In this document: positions 8,381 through 16,579 of the stretch, piece by piece
Position numbering within the stretch: the first letter of the stretch is position 1
Layout of the letters: every line of letters begins with the position of its first letter
Assembly: GCA_900078775.1 (NCBI GenBank)
Contig: LT549889.1
Span: 5,332,001 to 5,396,000, forward strand
Origin: Mycolicibacterium aurum
GTDB lineage: Bacteria > Actinomycetota > Actinomycetes > Mycobacteriales > Mycobacteriaceae
DNA length: 64,000 bases
Reading direction: 5' to 3'
The notes under the pieces: generated by a model
Told to the model about the DNA's origin: nothing
What the model saw: the letters and a program-made list of their open reading frames with translations, nothing else
Databases searched by the model: none
Made by a program: the position numbers and the translations under genes

Positions 8381-9541
8381 TCAGCGGGCCGGCGGCACCC
8401 CGAAGGCCAGCACCGCCGCATCGTCCTCCACGCCGGACCCCAGCTCATCGAGCAGGTCCTTGATGGCCGTGACGATCTCGGCGGCCGAAGCCCGGCCGTG
8501 GCGGCGGGCGAACCGCAGCAGCGCCCCGGCGTCGTCGTACCGGTCGGAGCCCGCACCGACCCGGGCCTCGGTCAGGCCGTCGGTGTAGAGCACGAGCGTG
8601 TCGCCGGGGGCCAGGTGGATGATGCTGCTGAAGAAGTGCGGTTGCGCGATCATGCCGACGGCCTGCCCGCCCATGGTGTCGGCGAAGTAGACGTTGCCGT
8701 CGGCGGTGAGCAGGATCGGGGGCAGGTGCCCGGCGCTGGCGAAGCTGACGTCGAACCCGGCGCCGCGGCGGGTGAGGTTGCCGTAGATGAGGGTGCACAT
8801 CCGGTTCGGTGCGATGTTCTCCTGCTGGTGCAGCACGGTATTCAGGTTGTGCAGCACCTCCACCGGGTCGGCATCGGAGACCGCGGCCGAGCGCAGGACA
8901 TAGCGGGTCAGACTCGTCACGATGGCGGCGTCCACACCCTTGCCCGCGACGTCGCCGAGGAAGAAACCCCAGGTGGACGCCGACAACGGGAACAGATCGT
9001 AGAAGTCGCCGCCGACATCGTCGGGTGAGGCGGTGTGATAGTGCTCGGCGGCTTCCAGCCCGGCCGGCGGGGACAGCATCGGCGGCCGCAGCGACCGGCG
9101 CAGGGTGTCGGCGAACGCGCGGGCCCGCTCCCGTTCCAGTTCCGCGCGCCGCCGTTCCCCGAGCAGTTCGCGTTCGTAGGCCCGGCGATGAGCGGCATCC
9201 ACCACGGTGACACGCCAGGTCTCGGGTGCGGCCGCCGATGCCGGTTCGATGTTGGCGGTCAAGAACATCGGGCGCAGCGAACCGTCGGCGGCGCGCATGT
9301 CGACGGCCACCCCGCCCAGTGATCCCGTCAGCCGCAGCATGGGGGCGAAGTGCGTCTCGAAGTGGATCCGGCCCCCGGTGGTCAGCAACTCGGTGAGCAG
9401 CTTGCCCCGCAACGCATCCGGTGAGTAGCCCAACGATCGGGCCATCGTCGCGTTGGCCTGCAGGATGCGGCCGTCCCCGGTGAGCAGAATCTGGCCGGAC
9501 GGCGAATTGTGCCAGAAGTCCTGGTAATCCACTTCGGTCAT
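8381..9541 (-). CDS. rsbP: RsbP-like PAS-PP2C (SpoIIE) serine phosphatase
   Basis: A 386-residue cytoplasmic phosphatase. Residues about 5-115 form a PAS domain (FWHNSPSGQILLTGDGRIL), followed by a charged coiled linker (GERRRAELERERAR), then a SpoIIE/PP2C domain from about 165 to the end with the metal-binding blocks DVGGDFYDLF, GDVAGKGVDAA, LYTDGLTEAR and EDDAAVLAF. This is the architecture of Bacillus RsbP, which dephosphorylates the anti-anti-sigma factor RsbV under energy stress. The ATG at 9541 overlaps the rsbQ stop (ATGA), so the two are translationally coupled. No anti-sigma or anti-anti-sigma gene is nearby, so its target is unknown. Confidence 0.85.
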   Translation of the reverse strand: MTEVDYQDFWHNSPSGQILLTGDGRILQANATMARSLGYSPDALRGKLLTELLTTGGRIHFETHFAPMLRLTGSLGGVAVDMRAADGSLRPMFLTANIEPASAAAPETWRVTVVDAAHRRAYERELLGERRRAELERERARAFADTLRRSLRPPMLSPPAGLEAAEHYHTASPDDVGGDFYDLFPLSASTWGFFLGDVAGKGVDAAIVTSLTRYVLRSAAVSDADPVEVLHNLNTVLHQQENIAPNRMCTLIYGNLTRRGAGFDVSFASAGHLPPILLTADGNVYFADTMGGQAVGMIAQPHFFSSIIHLAPGDTLVLYTDGLTEARVGAGSDRYDDAGALLRFARRHGRASAAEIVTAIKDLLDELGSGVEDDAAVLAFGVPPAR

Positions 9542-10338
9542 TTCGCCAGTGCGAACTCCGCGATCGCGGCCGCGGTGGCGTCCGGGTTGCTGACATGCGG
9601 GCAGTGCCCGACCGCGTCCAGCGTGACCAGGCGGCTGTCGGGAACATGATCCCGGACGTAGGCGCCGACGGCCCGCGGCGCGATCGCGTCCTGGGCGCAG
9701 TCGAGAACCAGCGTGGGTACCGGGACGTTCACGAGATCGGCGCGGTTGTCGGAAAGGAACGTGGCGCGGGCGAATACCTTGGCACACGCCGGGTCGGTGC
9801 GGCAGAAGGTGGCTTCGAGTTCGGCGTGTAGGTCGGGACGGTCCGGGTTGCCCATGATGACCGGCGCCATCATGTGTGACCAGCCGAGGTAATTGGTGTC
9901 GATGGAGTCCAGCAGTTCCTCGATATCGGACGCGGAGAAGCCACCCTGATAGCCGTCGTCGTCGATATAGCGCGGCGACGGGGTGACCATCACCAGCTTG
10001 GCGAACCGTTCGGGCTCGGCGATGGTGGCCAGCGCGCCGATCATGGCCGAGACCGAGTGCCCGACCAGGATGACGTCGCGCAGATCGAGTTCGCGCACGA
10101 TGTCCAGCAGGTCGGCGGCGTAGCCGGGCAGCGTCGAGTACTTATCGGGGTCCCATGCGGCCGGGTCCGAGCCCCCCGAGCCGGCATGGTCCATCAGGAC
10201 GATGCGGAACCGGGACTCCAGGCGCTCGACCAGCGGGCGCCACAGGTTCTGGTCGCAGCCGAAGCCGTGCACCAGTAGCAGCACCGGGGCACCGTGCGCG
10301 CCCACCACGTGGATGTTGTTCCTGGTGCTGACCCCCAT
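9538..10338 (-). CDS. rsbQ: RsbQ-like alpha/beta hydrolase, stress-signalling partner of RsbP
   Basis: A 266-residue alpha/beta hydrolase closely resembling Bacillus RsbQ: VGHSVSAMIG elbow with S95, the SPRYIDDDGYQGGF lid segment, a NPDRPDLHAELEATFC block, and D217 and H245 (GHCPHVSNPD) completing the triad. RsbQ belongs to the same structural group as plant D14/KAI2 receptors and is required for RsbP activation. It starts at ATG 10338 and overlaps the phosphatase gene by four bases. The conserved pairing of the two genes is the main functional evidence. The small-molecule ligand is unknown. Confidence 0.88.
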   Translation of the reverse strand: MGVSTRNNIHVVGAHGAPVLLLVHGFGCDQNLWRPLVERLESRFRIVLMDHAGSGGSDPAAWDPDKYSTLPGYAADLLDIVRELDLRDVILVGHSVSAMIGALATIAEPERFAKLVMVTPSPRYIDDDGYQGGFSASDIEELLDSIDTNYLGWSHMMAPVIMGNPDRPDLHAELEATFCRTDPACAKVFARATFLSDNRADLVNVPVPTLVLDCAQDAIAPRAVGAYVRDHVPDSRLVTLDAVGHCPHVSNPDATAAAIAEFALAK

Positions 10339-10374
10339 GGTTGCAGCATAGAGTCCGCGGACCCGGGCGCGCGC

Positions 10375-12534
10375 TCAGTCGGCGGCCAGCTGGAACACCG
10401 TGACCGAGCGGCCGGCGATCTGGCGTGCCGTCCCGGCCGCGGCGACGTCGACGTCGGCGTTCGATTCGGCGGCCGTGTCCACCACGGCCTGCCACCGGTT
10501 CCCGAATTCTTCGGGCGGCAGCGTGAATTCGATCGGCTCGTGGTGGGCGTTGAAGCACACCAGGAACGAATCGTCGGTCACCCGTTGCCCGCGCGGGTCC
10601 AGGTCGGGGATGCCGTGGCCGTTCAGGTAGACCGCCACGGACTTACCGAAGCCGGTATCCCAGTCCTCGTCGTTCATCTCCGAACCGTCGGGACGGAACC
10701 ACGAGATGTCCGGCACCCCGGCAGACCCGCGCTGGCGTACCGGGCGACCGTTGAAGAAGCGGCGTCGCCGGAACACCGGATGCTCGGCGCGCAGGGCGGA
10801 CAGCCGGGCGGTGAAGTCCAGCAGATCCTTGTCCGCGGTCGACCAGTCCACCCAGGTGATCTCGTTGTCCTGGCAGTACCCGTTGTTGTTGCCGCCCTGG
10901 GTGCGTCCCAGTTCGTCGCCGTGACAGATCATCGGCACGCCCTGGGACAGCAGCAGGGTGGCCAGGAAATTTCGTTCCTGCTGGGCGCGCAGCGCGAGGA
11001 TGTCCGGATCGTCGGTCGGGCCCTCGACACCGCAGTTCCACGACCGGTTGTGGCTTTCCCCGTCGTTGTTGTCCTCGCCGTTGGCCTCGTTGTGTTTGTC
11101 GTTGTAGGACACCAGGTCCCGCAGGGTGAACCCGTCGTGGGCGATGACGAAGTTGATGGATGCCACCGGCCGCCGTGCGGTGTGCTCGTAGAGATCGGCC
11201 GAGCCGGTCAACCGGGAGGCGAACTCGCCGAGGCTGGCCGCCTCGCCCCGCCAGAAGTCGCGGACCGTGTCGCGGTACTTGCCGTTCCACTCCGTCCACT
11301 GTGGCGGGAAGTTGCCCACCTGATAGCCGCCGGGACCGACATCCCAGGGTTCGGCGATCAGCTTCACCTGGCTCACCGTCGGATCCTGTTGCACGAGTTC
11401 GAAGAACGTCGCCAGCCGGTCGACGTCGTAGAACTCGCGCGCCAGCGTCGAGGCCAGATCGAAGCGGAACCCGTCGACGTGCATCTCGGTCACCCAGTAC
11501 CGCAACGAGTCCATGAGCAGCTGCAGCGAGTGTGGATGGCCGACATTGAGGCTGTTGCCGGTGCCGGTGTAGTCCATGTAGTACCGCTTGTCGTCGTCGA
11601 CGAGCCGGTAGTAGGCGGCATTGTCGATGCCGCGCATGGAGACGGTGGGGCCCAGGTGGTTGCCCTCGGCGGTGTGGTTGTAGACGACGTCGAGGATGAC
11701 CTCGATGCCGGCCTCGTGCAGGGTGCGCACCATCGCCTTGAACTCCTGCACCTGCCCGCCCGGGGTGGTGCTGCTGGAGTACTTGGCGTCCGGGGCGAAG
11801 AAGCCGATGGTGTTGTAGCCCCAGTAGTTCGACAGTCCCTTGTCGATCAGGGTGGAGTCGTTGGCGAAGTGGTGCACCGGCATCAGTTCGATGGCGGTGA
11901 CGCCCAACGCCTTCAGGTGGTCGATGATCGCCGGGTGCGCGATCGCGGCGTAGGTGCCGCGGATCGCGTCCGGGATGTCGGGATGGGTCTGGGTCAGGCC
12001 CTTGACGTGCGCCTCGTAGATGAAGCTGTCGGCGTACTCGCGCTGCGGCGGTCGGTCCACACCCCAGTCGAAGTACGGGTTGACCACCACCGACTTGGGC
12101 ATGCTGGCCGCAGAGTCGTCGTCGTTGCGGCTGTCCGGATCTCCGAAGTTGTAGCCGAACAGCGACTGCTCCCACTGGAAGGTGCCGTCGATGGCCTTGG
12201 CGTACGGGTCCAGCAGCAGCTTGTTGGGGTTGCACCGGTGCCCCTCGGCCGGGTCGTACGGTCCGTGCACCCGGTAGCCGTAGCGCTGTCCGGGTTCGAT
12301 CCCGGGCAGGAAGCCATGCCAGATGAAGCCGTCCACCTCCGGCAGACGGTGGCGGGTCTCGTTGCCGTCCTCGTCGAACAGGCACAGTTCGACGCGCTCG
12401 GCGACCTCGCTGAACAGGGTGAAGTTGGTGCCGGAGCCGTCATAGCTGGCACCGAGTGGATAGGCCTTGCCGGGCCACACCGCCTGAGCGGGGGCGGACA
12501 CCACAGTGGTCGGCGCATTCGCAGAGTCGGGCAT
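10375..12534 (-). CDS. glgX: Glycogen debranching enzyme GlgX
   Basis: A 719-residue GH13 isoamylase-type enzyme that hydrolyses alpha-1,6 branch points of glycogen limit dextrins in the cytoplasm. An N-terminal CBM48-like domain (GSGTNFTLFSEVAERVELCLFD) precedes the catalytic barrel with DVVYNHTAEG, nucleophile D in VDGFRFDLAS, acid/base E in LIAEPWDVG and the third Asp in IAHDGFTLRD. The N-N-N-G-Y-C-Q-D-N motif after DELGRTQGG is typical of GlgX. Length is normal. It stands alone between two hydrolase genes; no treY or treZ follows in the window. Confidence 0.93.
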   Translation of the reverse strand: MPDSANAPTTVVSAPAQAVWPGKAYPLGASYDGSGTNFTLFSEVAERVELCLFDEDGNETRHRLPEVDGFIWHGFLPGIEPGQRYGYRVHGPYDPAEGHRCNPNKLLLDPYAKAIDGTFQWEQSLFGYNFGDPDSRNDDDSAASMPKSVVVNPYFDWGVDRPPQREYADSFIYEAHVKGLTQTHPDIPDAIRGTYAAIAHPAIIDHLKALGVTAIELMPVHHFANDSTLIDKGLSNYWGYNTIGFFAPDAKYSSSTTPGGQVQEFKAMVRTLHEAGIEVILDVVYNHTAEGNHLGPTVSMRGIDNAAYYRLVDDDKRYYMDYTGTGNSLNVGHPHSLQLLMDSLRYWVTEMHVDGFRFDLASTLAREFYDVDRLATFFELVQQDPTVSQVKLIAEPWDVGPGGYQVGNFPPQWTEWNGKYRDTVRDFWRGEAASLGEFASRLTGSADLYEHTARRPVASINFVIAHDGFTLRDLVSYNDKHNEANGEDNNDGESHNRSWNCGVEGPTDDPDILALRAQQERNFLATLLLSQGVPMICHGDELGRTQGGNNNGYCQDNEITWVDWSTADKDLLDFTARLSALRAEHPVFRRRRFFNGRPVRQRGSAGVPDISWFRPDGSEMNDEDWDTGFGKSVAVYLNGHGIPDLDPRGQRVTDDSFLVCFNAHHEPIEFTLPPEEFGNRWQAVVDTAAESNADVDVAAAGTARQIAGRSVTVFQLAAD

Positions 12535-12589
12535 GGCGGCGGAGTACCCAGCCGGGGTGCTCCTTAGTCTGCGAGATCGATCACCCCGC

Positions 12590-13507
12590 TCAGGTGATCG
12601 ACCAGAACTCCAGCAGCGTGCGGATGGTGGCGACCAACGGCAACGGCTGGTCCAACATCGGGTGGTGCCCGGCCTCGGCGAGTTCGACGAACGGACCGCG
12701 CAGCTGCAGGATCGAGCGGATCTGCTCGGCCATCTCCGGGGGCAGCACCCCGTGCTCGCAGCGCAGGAACCCGACCCGGCAGGGGATCCGCTCGAAGGTG
12801 TTCTCCAGCAGTTCCAGCTCGGCCGGGGACTGCTCCAGCAGCTCGCCGCCGAAGATCTCCGGGTCGAACTTCCACACCCAGCCCTTGTCGAGGTGCCGCA
12901 CGGACTCGCGGGCGATGTGCTGGTCGATGAAGGGCAGGGTGACGTCCTGTTTGGGGACCGCGCGGAACCGGGACAGGATCTCCTCCTCGGTGCGGTAGCC
13001 CGGGCTGTCGTGCCGGCGGCTGCGCAACCGTCCCTCCTCGGGCGCGCGGTCGCGCAGCGGGGAGTCGATGACCAGGATGCTGTCGATCTGCTCGCCGTAG
13101 CGCATGGCGGCCGCCGAGGTCACCCAGCCACCCATGCTGTGCCCGACGATCGTCGGCCGCGCGGACGAGCCGGCGGCCGCGGAGGCGGCGAGGACCTCGC
13201 GCGCCCAGGTTTCCAGGGTGTAGCTCGCCCGGGTGCCGCTGTCGCCGTGTCCGCTGAGATCCGGTGCGACCACCCGGTGGGTGCCGCTGAAGAACGGTGC
13301 GATGTGGTCCCACCAGCCCGAATTGGCGCCACCCCCGTGCACCAGCACCAACGGCGGGTGGGCCGGGTCGCCCCAAAGCCGCAGATGGATAGGGCAACCC
13401 TCGACGTCGACGGTGGTGCGCTCGGGATGCTGGCTCAGCGCGGCGGTGAACCACGCCGGTACCTCCACCGAGGGCGGGGTCTCCGGGGCGTGCGGACGTC
13501 GGAACAT
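12590..13507 (-). CDS. Alpha/beta hydrolase
   Basis: A 305-residue hydrolase with the classic fold-1 signature: LVLVHGGGANSGWW oxyanion strand, APDLSGHGDSG, nucleophile elbow VGHSMGGWV, and a late histidine in EAGHHPMLDQP. It is probably an esterase, lipase or C-C hydrolase. The start at ATG 13507 (MFRRPHAPE) is preferred because the frame upstream translates into a low-complexity Arg/Ser stretch that overlaps the GGDEF remnant on the other strand. No operon partner is evident. Confidence 0.8.
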   Translation of the reverse strand: MFRRPHAPETPPSVEVPAWFTAALSQHPERTTVDVEGCPIHLRLWGDPAHPPLVLVHGGGANSGWWDHIAPFFSGTHRVVAPDLSGHGDSGTRASYTLETWAREVLAASAAAGSSARPTIVGHSMGGWVTSAAAMRYGEQIDSILVIDSPLRDRAPEEGRLRSRRHDSPGYRTEEEILSRFRAVPKQDVTLPFIDQHIARESVRHLDKGWVWKFDPEIFGGELLEQSPAELELLENTFERIPCRVGFLRCEHGVLPPEMAEQIRSILQLRGPFVELAEAGHHPMLDQPLPLVATIRTLLEFWSIT

Positions 13508-13519
13508 GGGAGCCACCTC

Positions 13520-13666
13520 GTTAGTTTCGCAGCTTCGGCCGACGGGGGTCGATCGGCGGACGACCGGGTGCAGGGATTCGCCGACCGCGCCCTGTACGAG
13601 GCGAAACGCCAGGGCGGCGGCCGGACGGTGTGCAGCGCCCCCGAGGGGCTCAGTCACCAAGGCTGA
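13520..13666 (+). pseudogene. Remnant of the C-terminus of a GGDEF domain
   Basis: On the plus strand the frame ending at the TGA at 13664 reads SADDRVQGFADRALYEAKRQ followed by GGGRTVC. ADRALYEAKR-x-G is the standard C-terminal helix of diguanylate cyclases. No GGDEF core lies upstream because that DNA belongs to the oppositely oriented hydrolase. The last bases overlap the end of the gabD gene. It is probably the tail of a cyclase truncated by an old rearrangement; a chance match is possible given the short length. Confidence 0.5.
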
Positions 13667-15100
13667 AGTACTGCGTCTCCTGGAACTCGTGCAGACCCTC
13701 CCGTGCGCCTTCGCGGCCCAGCCCGCTCTGCTTGGTGCCGCCGAACGGTGCCGACGGGTCCGACACGATGCCCCGGTTGATCCCGACCATCCCGGCGTCG
13801 GTGCGCTCGGCGATGCGCAGCGCATCCTGCAGCCGCCCGGCGTACACGTAGGCGGCCAGGCCGTAGTCGGTGCCGTTCACCCAGTCCAGGAGCTGTGCCT
13901 CGTCCTGCCACACCACCACCGGCGCCACCGGGCCGAAGATTTCGGTCTGCAGGATCTCGGCATCGGCGGGCACCCCGGTCAGCAGGGTGGGCGCCACGAA
14001 GTAGCCGGCATCGGGCGCCGGTGCGGTCGCCGCCACCGACGCGCCGCGATCCACCGTGGTGCTGATCAGCTCGGCGATGGTCTTCGCCGCCCCCGCGCTG
14101 ATCACCGGGCCGACCTGATTGCCCTCGTCGGCGGCCGGCCCCACCCGCAGCGCGGAGATCGCGGCACCGAACTTCGCGACGAACTCCTCGGCGATGTCGG
14201 CGTGCACGTAGAACCGGTTGGCCGCGGTGCAGGCCTGACCGCCGTTGCGGAACTTGGCCACCATCGCACCCTCGACGGCGGCGTCGACATCGGCGTCGGC
14301 GGTGACCACGAAGGGCGCGTTGCCGCCGAGTTCCATGCTGGCATTGACGATCCGCGCGGCCGCCTGCTCCAACAGGATGCGCCCGACCCCGGTGGAACCG
14401 GTGAACGACACCTTCTTCACCCGGTCGTCGGCCAGCCAGGCGGACGCGATCTCGGCCGACCGTGAGCTGTTGACCAGGTTGACCACGCCTGCGGGTACCC
14501 CAGCCTGCTCCAGGATGTGCGCGATCGCGATCGCGGTCAGCGGGGTCTGCGAGGCGGGCTTGAGCACCACGGTGCACCCGGCGGCCAGCGCGGGGGCGAT
14601 CTTGCGGGTCGCCATGGCGGCCGGGAAGTTCCACGGGGTGATCAACGCCGCGACACCCACCGGGCGGTGCGTGACGATGGTGCGGGCCAGACCCGACGGG
14701 GCCAGGCCGTAGCCGCCGTCGGTGCGCACGGCCTCCTCGCTGAACCAGCGGAAGAACTCGGCGGCGTAGAGCACCTCGGCCCGTGCATCGGCCAGGCTCT
14801 TGCCGTTCTCCGCCGAGATCAGCGCCGTCAATCGGTCGACGTCGGCCACCATCAGCTCGAACGCCCGACGCAGCACGTCGGAGCGGAATCGCGGGGTCGC
14901 GCCCGCCCACTCCGGGAACGCCGCGGCGGCCGCGTCCACGGCGGCGGTGGCATCGGGGCGCGACCGTCGGCGACCTCGGCGAGCGCCTGCGCGGTGGCCG
15001 GGTCCTCGACGGTGAACGTCGAGTCGGCGGCCCGGTGCTCACCGCCGATGATCAGGCTCTCGGCGGGGTGCAGTGCGGTGATGGCAGCGGAGAGGGACAT
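13650..15100 (-). pseudogene. gabD: Succinate-semialdehyde dehydrogenase GabD, single frameshift
   Basis: NAD(P)-dependent aldehyde dehydrogenase oxidising succinate semialdehyde to succinate, second step of the GABA shunt. The reading frame begins at ATG 15100 (MSLSAAITALHPAESLIIGG) and reads to ADGRAP. The frame carrying the rest of the protein (DAAAAAFPEWAG to the end) is shifted by one base. Adding one base to the G-run at 14955-14958 restores a continuous protein of about 483 residues, the normal length. Catalytic residues are intact: Glu in MELGGNAPF and Cys in GGQACTAANR. An internal GTG at 14939 would give a 429-residue product lacking the N-terminal strand. It lies downstream of gabT in the same direction. 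The break may be an assembly error. Confidence 0.75.
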
Positions 15101-15125
15101 GGTGCTCCTGTCGAGGTGAAGGTCG

Positions 15126-16469
15126 TCAGTTCTCGCGGAAGGCCTGCTCGAGGATGTCGAGACCCTCGTGCAGCAGGTGGTCGGGCATGGTCAGCGGCGG
15201 CAGGAAGCGCAGCACATTGCCGTAGGTGCCACAGGTCAGCACGATCACCCCCTGGGCGTGGGCGTACCCGGCGATGCGCTGGGCCAGTGCGGAATTCGGT
15301 GTGTCGGAACCGGTTTCGACCAGTTCCACGGCGATCATCGCGCCACGGCCCCGGACCTCACCGATCCGCGGATCGGTGGTGGCGAGGGCGCGCAGCCGGT
15401 CCAGCATGACCTCGCCGATGTGGCGGGCCCGCTCCAGCAGGTTCTCCGACTCGATGGTCTCCAGCACCGCAAGCGCGGCCGCGCAGGCCAGCGGGTTTCC
15501 GCCGTAGGTGCCGCCCAGACCGCCGGACTGCGGGGCGTCCATGATCTCGGCGCGGCCGGTCACCGCCGACAGCGGCAGGCCGCCCGCGATGCCCTTGGCG
15601 GTCAGGATCAGGTCCGGCACCACACCCTCGTGTTCGCAGGCGAACATCTGACCGGTCCGGGCGAAACCGGACTGGATCTCGTCGGCGATGAACACCACGT
15701 CGTTGGCGCGGCACCAATCGGCAAGCGCGGGAAGGAAACCCGCAGCCGGGACGATGAAGCCGCCCTCGCCCTGGATCGGTTCGATCACGACCGCGGCGAG
15801 GTTCTCCGCACCGACCTGCTTCTCGATCACCGTGATGGCCTGCCGCGCGGCGGCCGGCCCGTCGAGGTCGCCGTCCCGGAACGGGTAGGACATCGGGGCC
15901 CGGTACACCTCGGAGGCGAACGGGCCGAACCCGGACTTGTAGGGCTTGGACTTCGCGGTCAGCGCCATGGTCAGGTTCGTCCGGCCGTGGTACGCGTGGT
16001 CGAACGCCACCACCGCCTGCTTGCCGGTGTACGCCCGGGCGATCTTGACGGCGTTCTCCACGGCCTCCGCACCGGAGTTGAACAGGGCGCTGCGCTTTTC
16101 GTGATCGCCGGGGGTGATGCGGTTCAGTGCCGCCGCCACCTGCACGTAGCTTTCGTAGGGGGTCACCATGAAGCAGGTGTGGGTGAAGGCGCGCACCTGG
16201 TCGATGACCGCGTCCACGACCGCCGGGGCGCTGTTGCCGACGGTGGTCACCGCGATCCCGGAACCGAAGTCGATCAGCGAGTTGCCGTCCACGTCGACGA
16301 CGACGCCACCACCGGCGGCGGTCACATAGACCGGCAGGGTGGTGCCCACGCCGCTTGCCACCGCGGCCAGCTTCTCAGCCTGCAGCGCAACCGATTTCGG
16401 GCCCGGAATGGCGGTGGCGAGCACCCGGCGCTGGGCAATCTGCGGGGCGGCTTGGTCGATCGTGGTCAC
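15126..16469 (-). CDS. gabT: 4-aminobutyrate--2-oxoglutarate transaminase GabT
   Basis: A 447-residue class-III PLP aminotransferase converting GABA and 2-oxoglutarate to succinate semialdehyde and glutamate. The PLP lysine is K292 in LTAKGIAGGLPL, the ring-pairing aspartate lies in FIADEIQSGFARTG, and the phosphate-contacting NSGAEAVENAVK and FDHAYHGRT blocks are present. The start is ATG 16469. It lies 25 bases upstream of gabD, and the pair supplies both GABA-shunt enzymes. It is divergent from a PucR-type regulator with a 21-bp inverted repeat in between, which argues for induction by GABA or a related amine. Confidence 0.93.
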   Translation of the reverse strand: MTTIDQAAPQIAQRRVLATAIPGPKSVALQAEKLAAVASGVGTTLPVYVTAAGGGVVVDVDGNSLIDFGSGIAVTTVGNSAPAVVDAVIDQVRAFTHTCFMVTPYESYVQVAAALNRITPGDHEKRSALFNSGAEAVENAVKIARAYTGKQAVVAFDHAYHGRTNLTMALTAKSKPYKSGFGPFASEVYRAPMSYPFRDGDLDGPAAARQAITVIEKQVGAENLAAVVIEPIQGEGGFIVPAAGFLPALADWCRANDVVFIADEIQSGFARTGQMFACEHEGVVPDLILTAKGIAGGLPLSAVTGRAEIMDAPQSGGLGGTYGGNPLACAAALAVLETIESENLLERARHIGEVMLDRLRALATTDPRIGEVRGRGAMIAVELVETGSDTPNSALAQRIAGYAHAQGVIVLTCGTYGNVLRFLPPLTMPDHLLHEGLDILEQAFREN

Positions 16470-16543
16470 AACTTCTCCTGTCCGGGCGGTCCGATGGGAA
16501 AACCGTAGGTCGCCGGGGTGGCGCCCGCTCGGGACAAACTGAC

Positions 16544-16564
16544 CACCCTGCTGGGAGCAGGGTG
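16544..16564. promoter_or_regulatory. Inverted repeat, putative PucR operator between gabT and its regulator
   Basis: CACCCTGCT-GGG-AGCAGGGTG is a perfect 9-base inverted repeat with a 3-base spacer in the 110-base divergent gap. It lies 15 bases before the ATG of the regulator and 75 bases from the gabT start. This fits a site for the PucR-family protein encoded alongside. It also covers the alternative GTG at 16562, which favours ATG 16580 as the regulator start. Confidence 0.5.
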
Positions 16565-16579
16565 TGCAAACATGTCAGC

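Noticed and set aside
10294..12567. Very long open frame on the plus strand opposite glgX
   Set aside because: It mirrors the codon pattern of glgX, gives a Val/Gly/Arg/His-rich sequence with no domain, and glgX itself is complete. Similar antisense frames occur opposite many genes here, for example 2396-4225.
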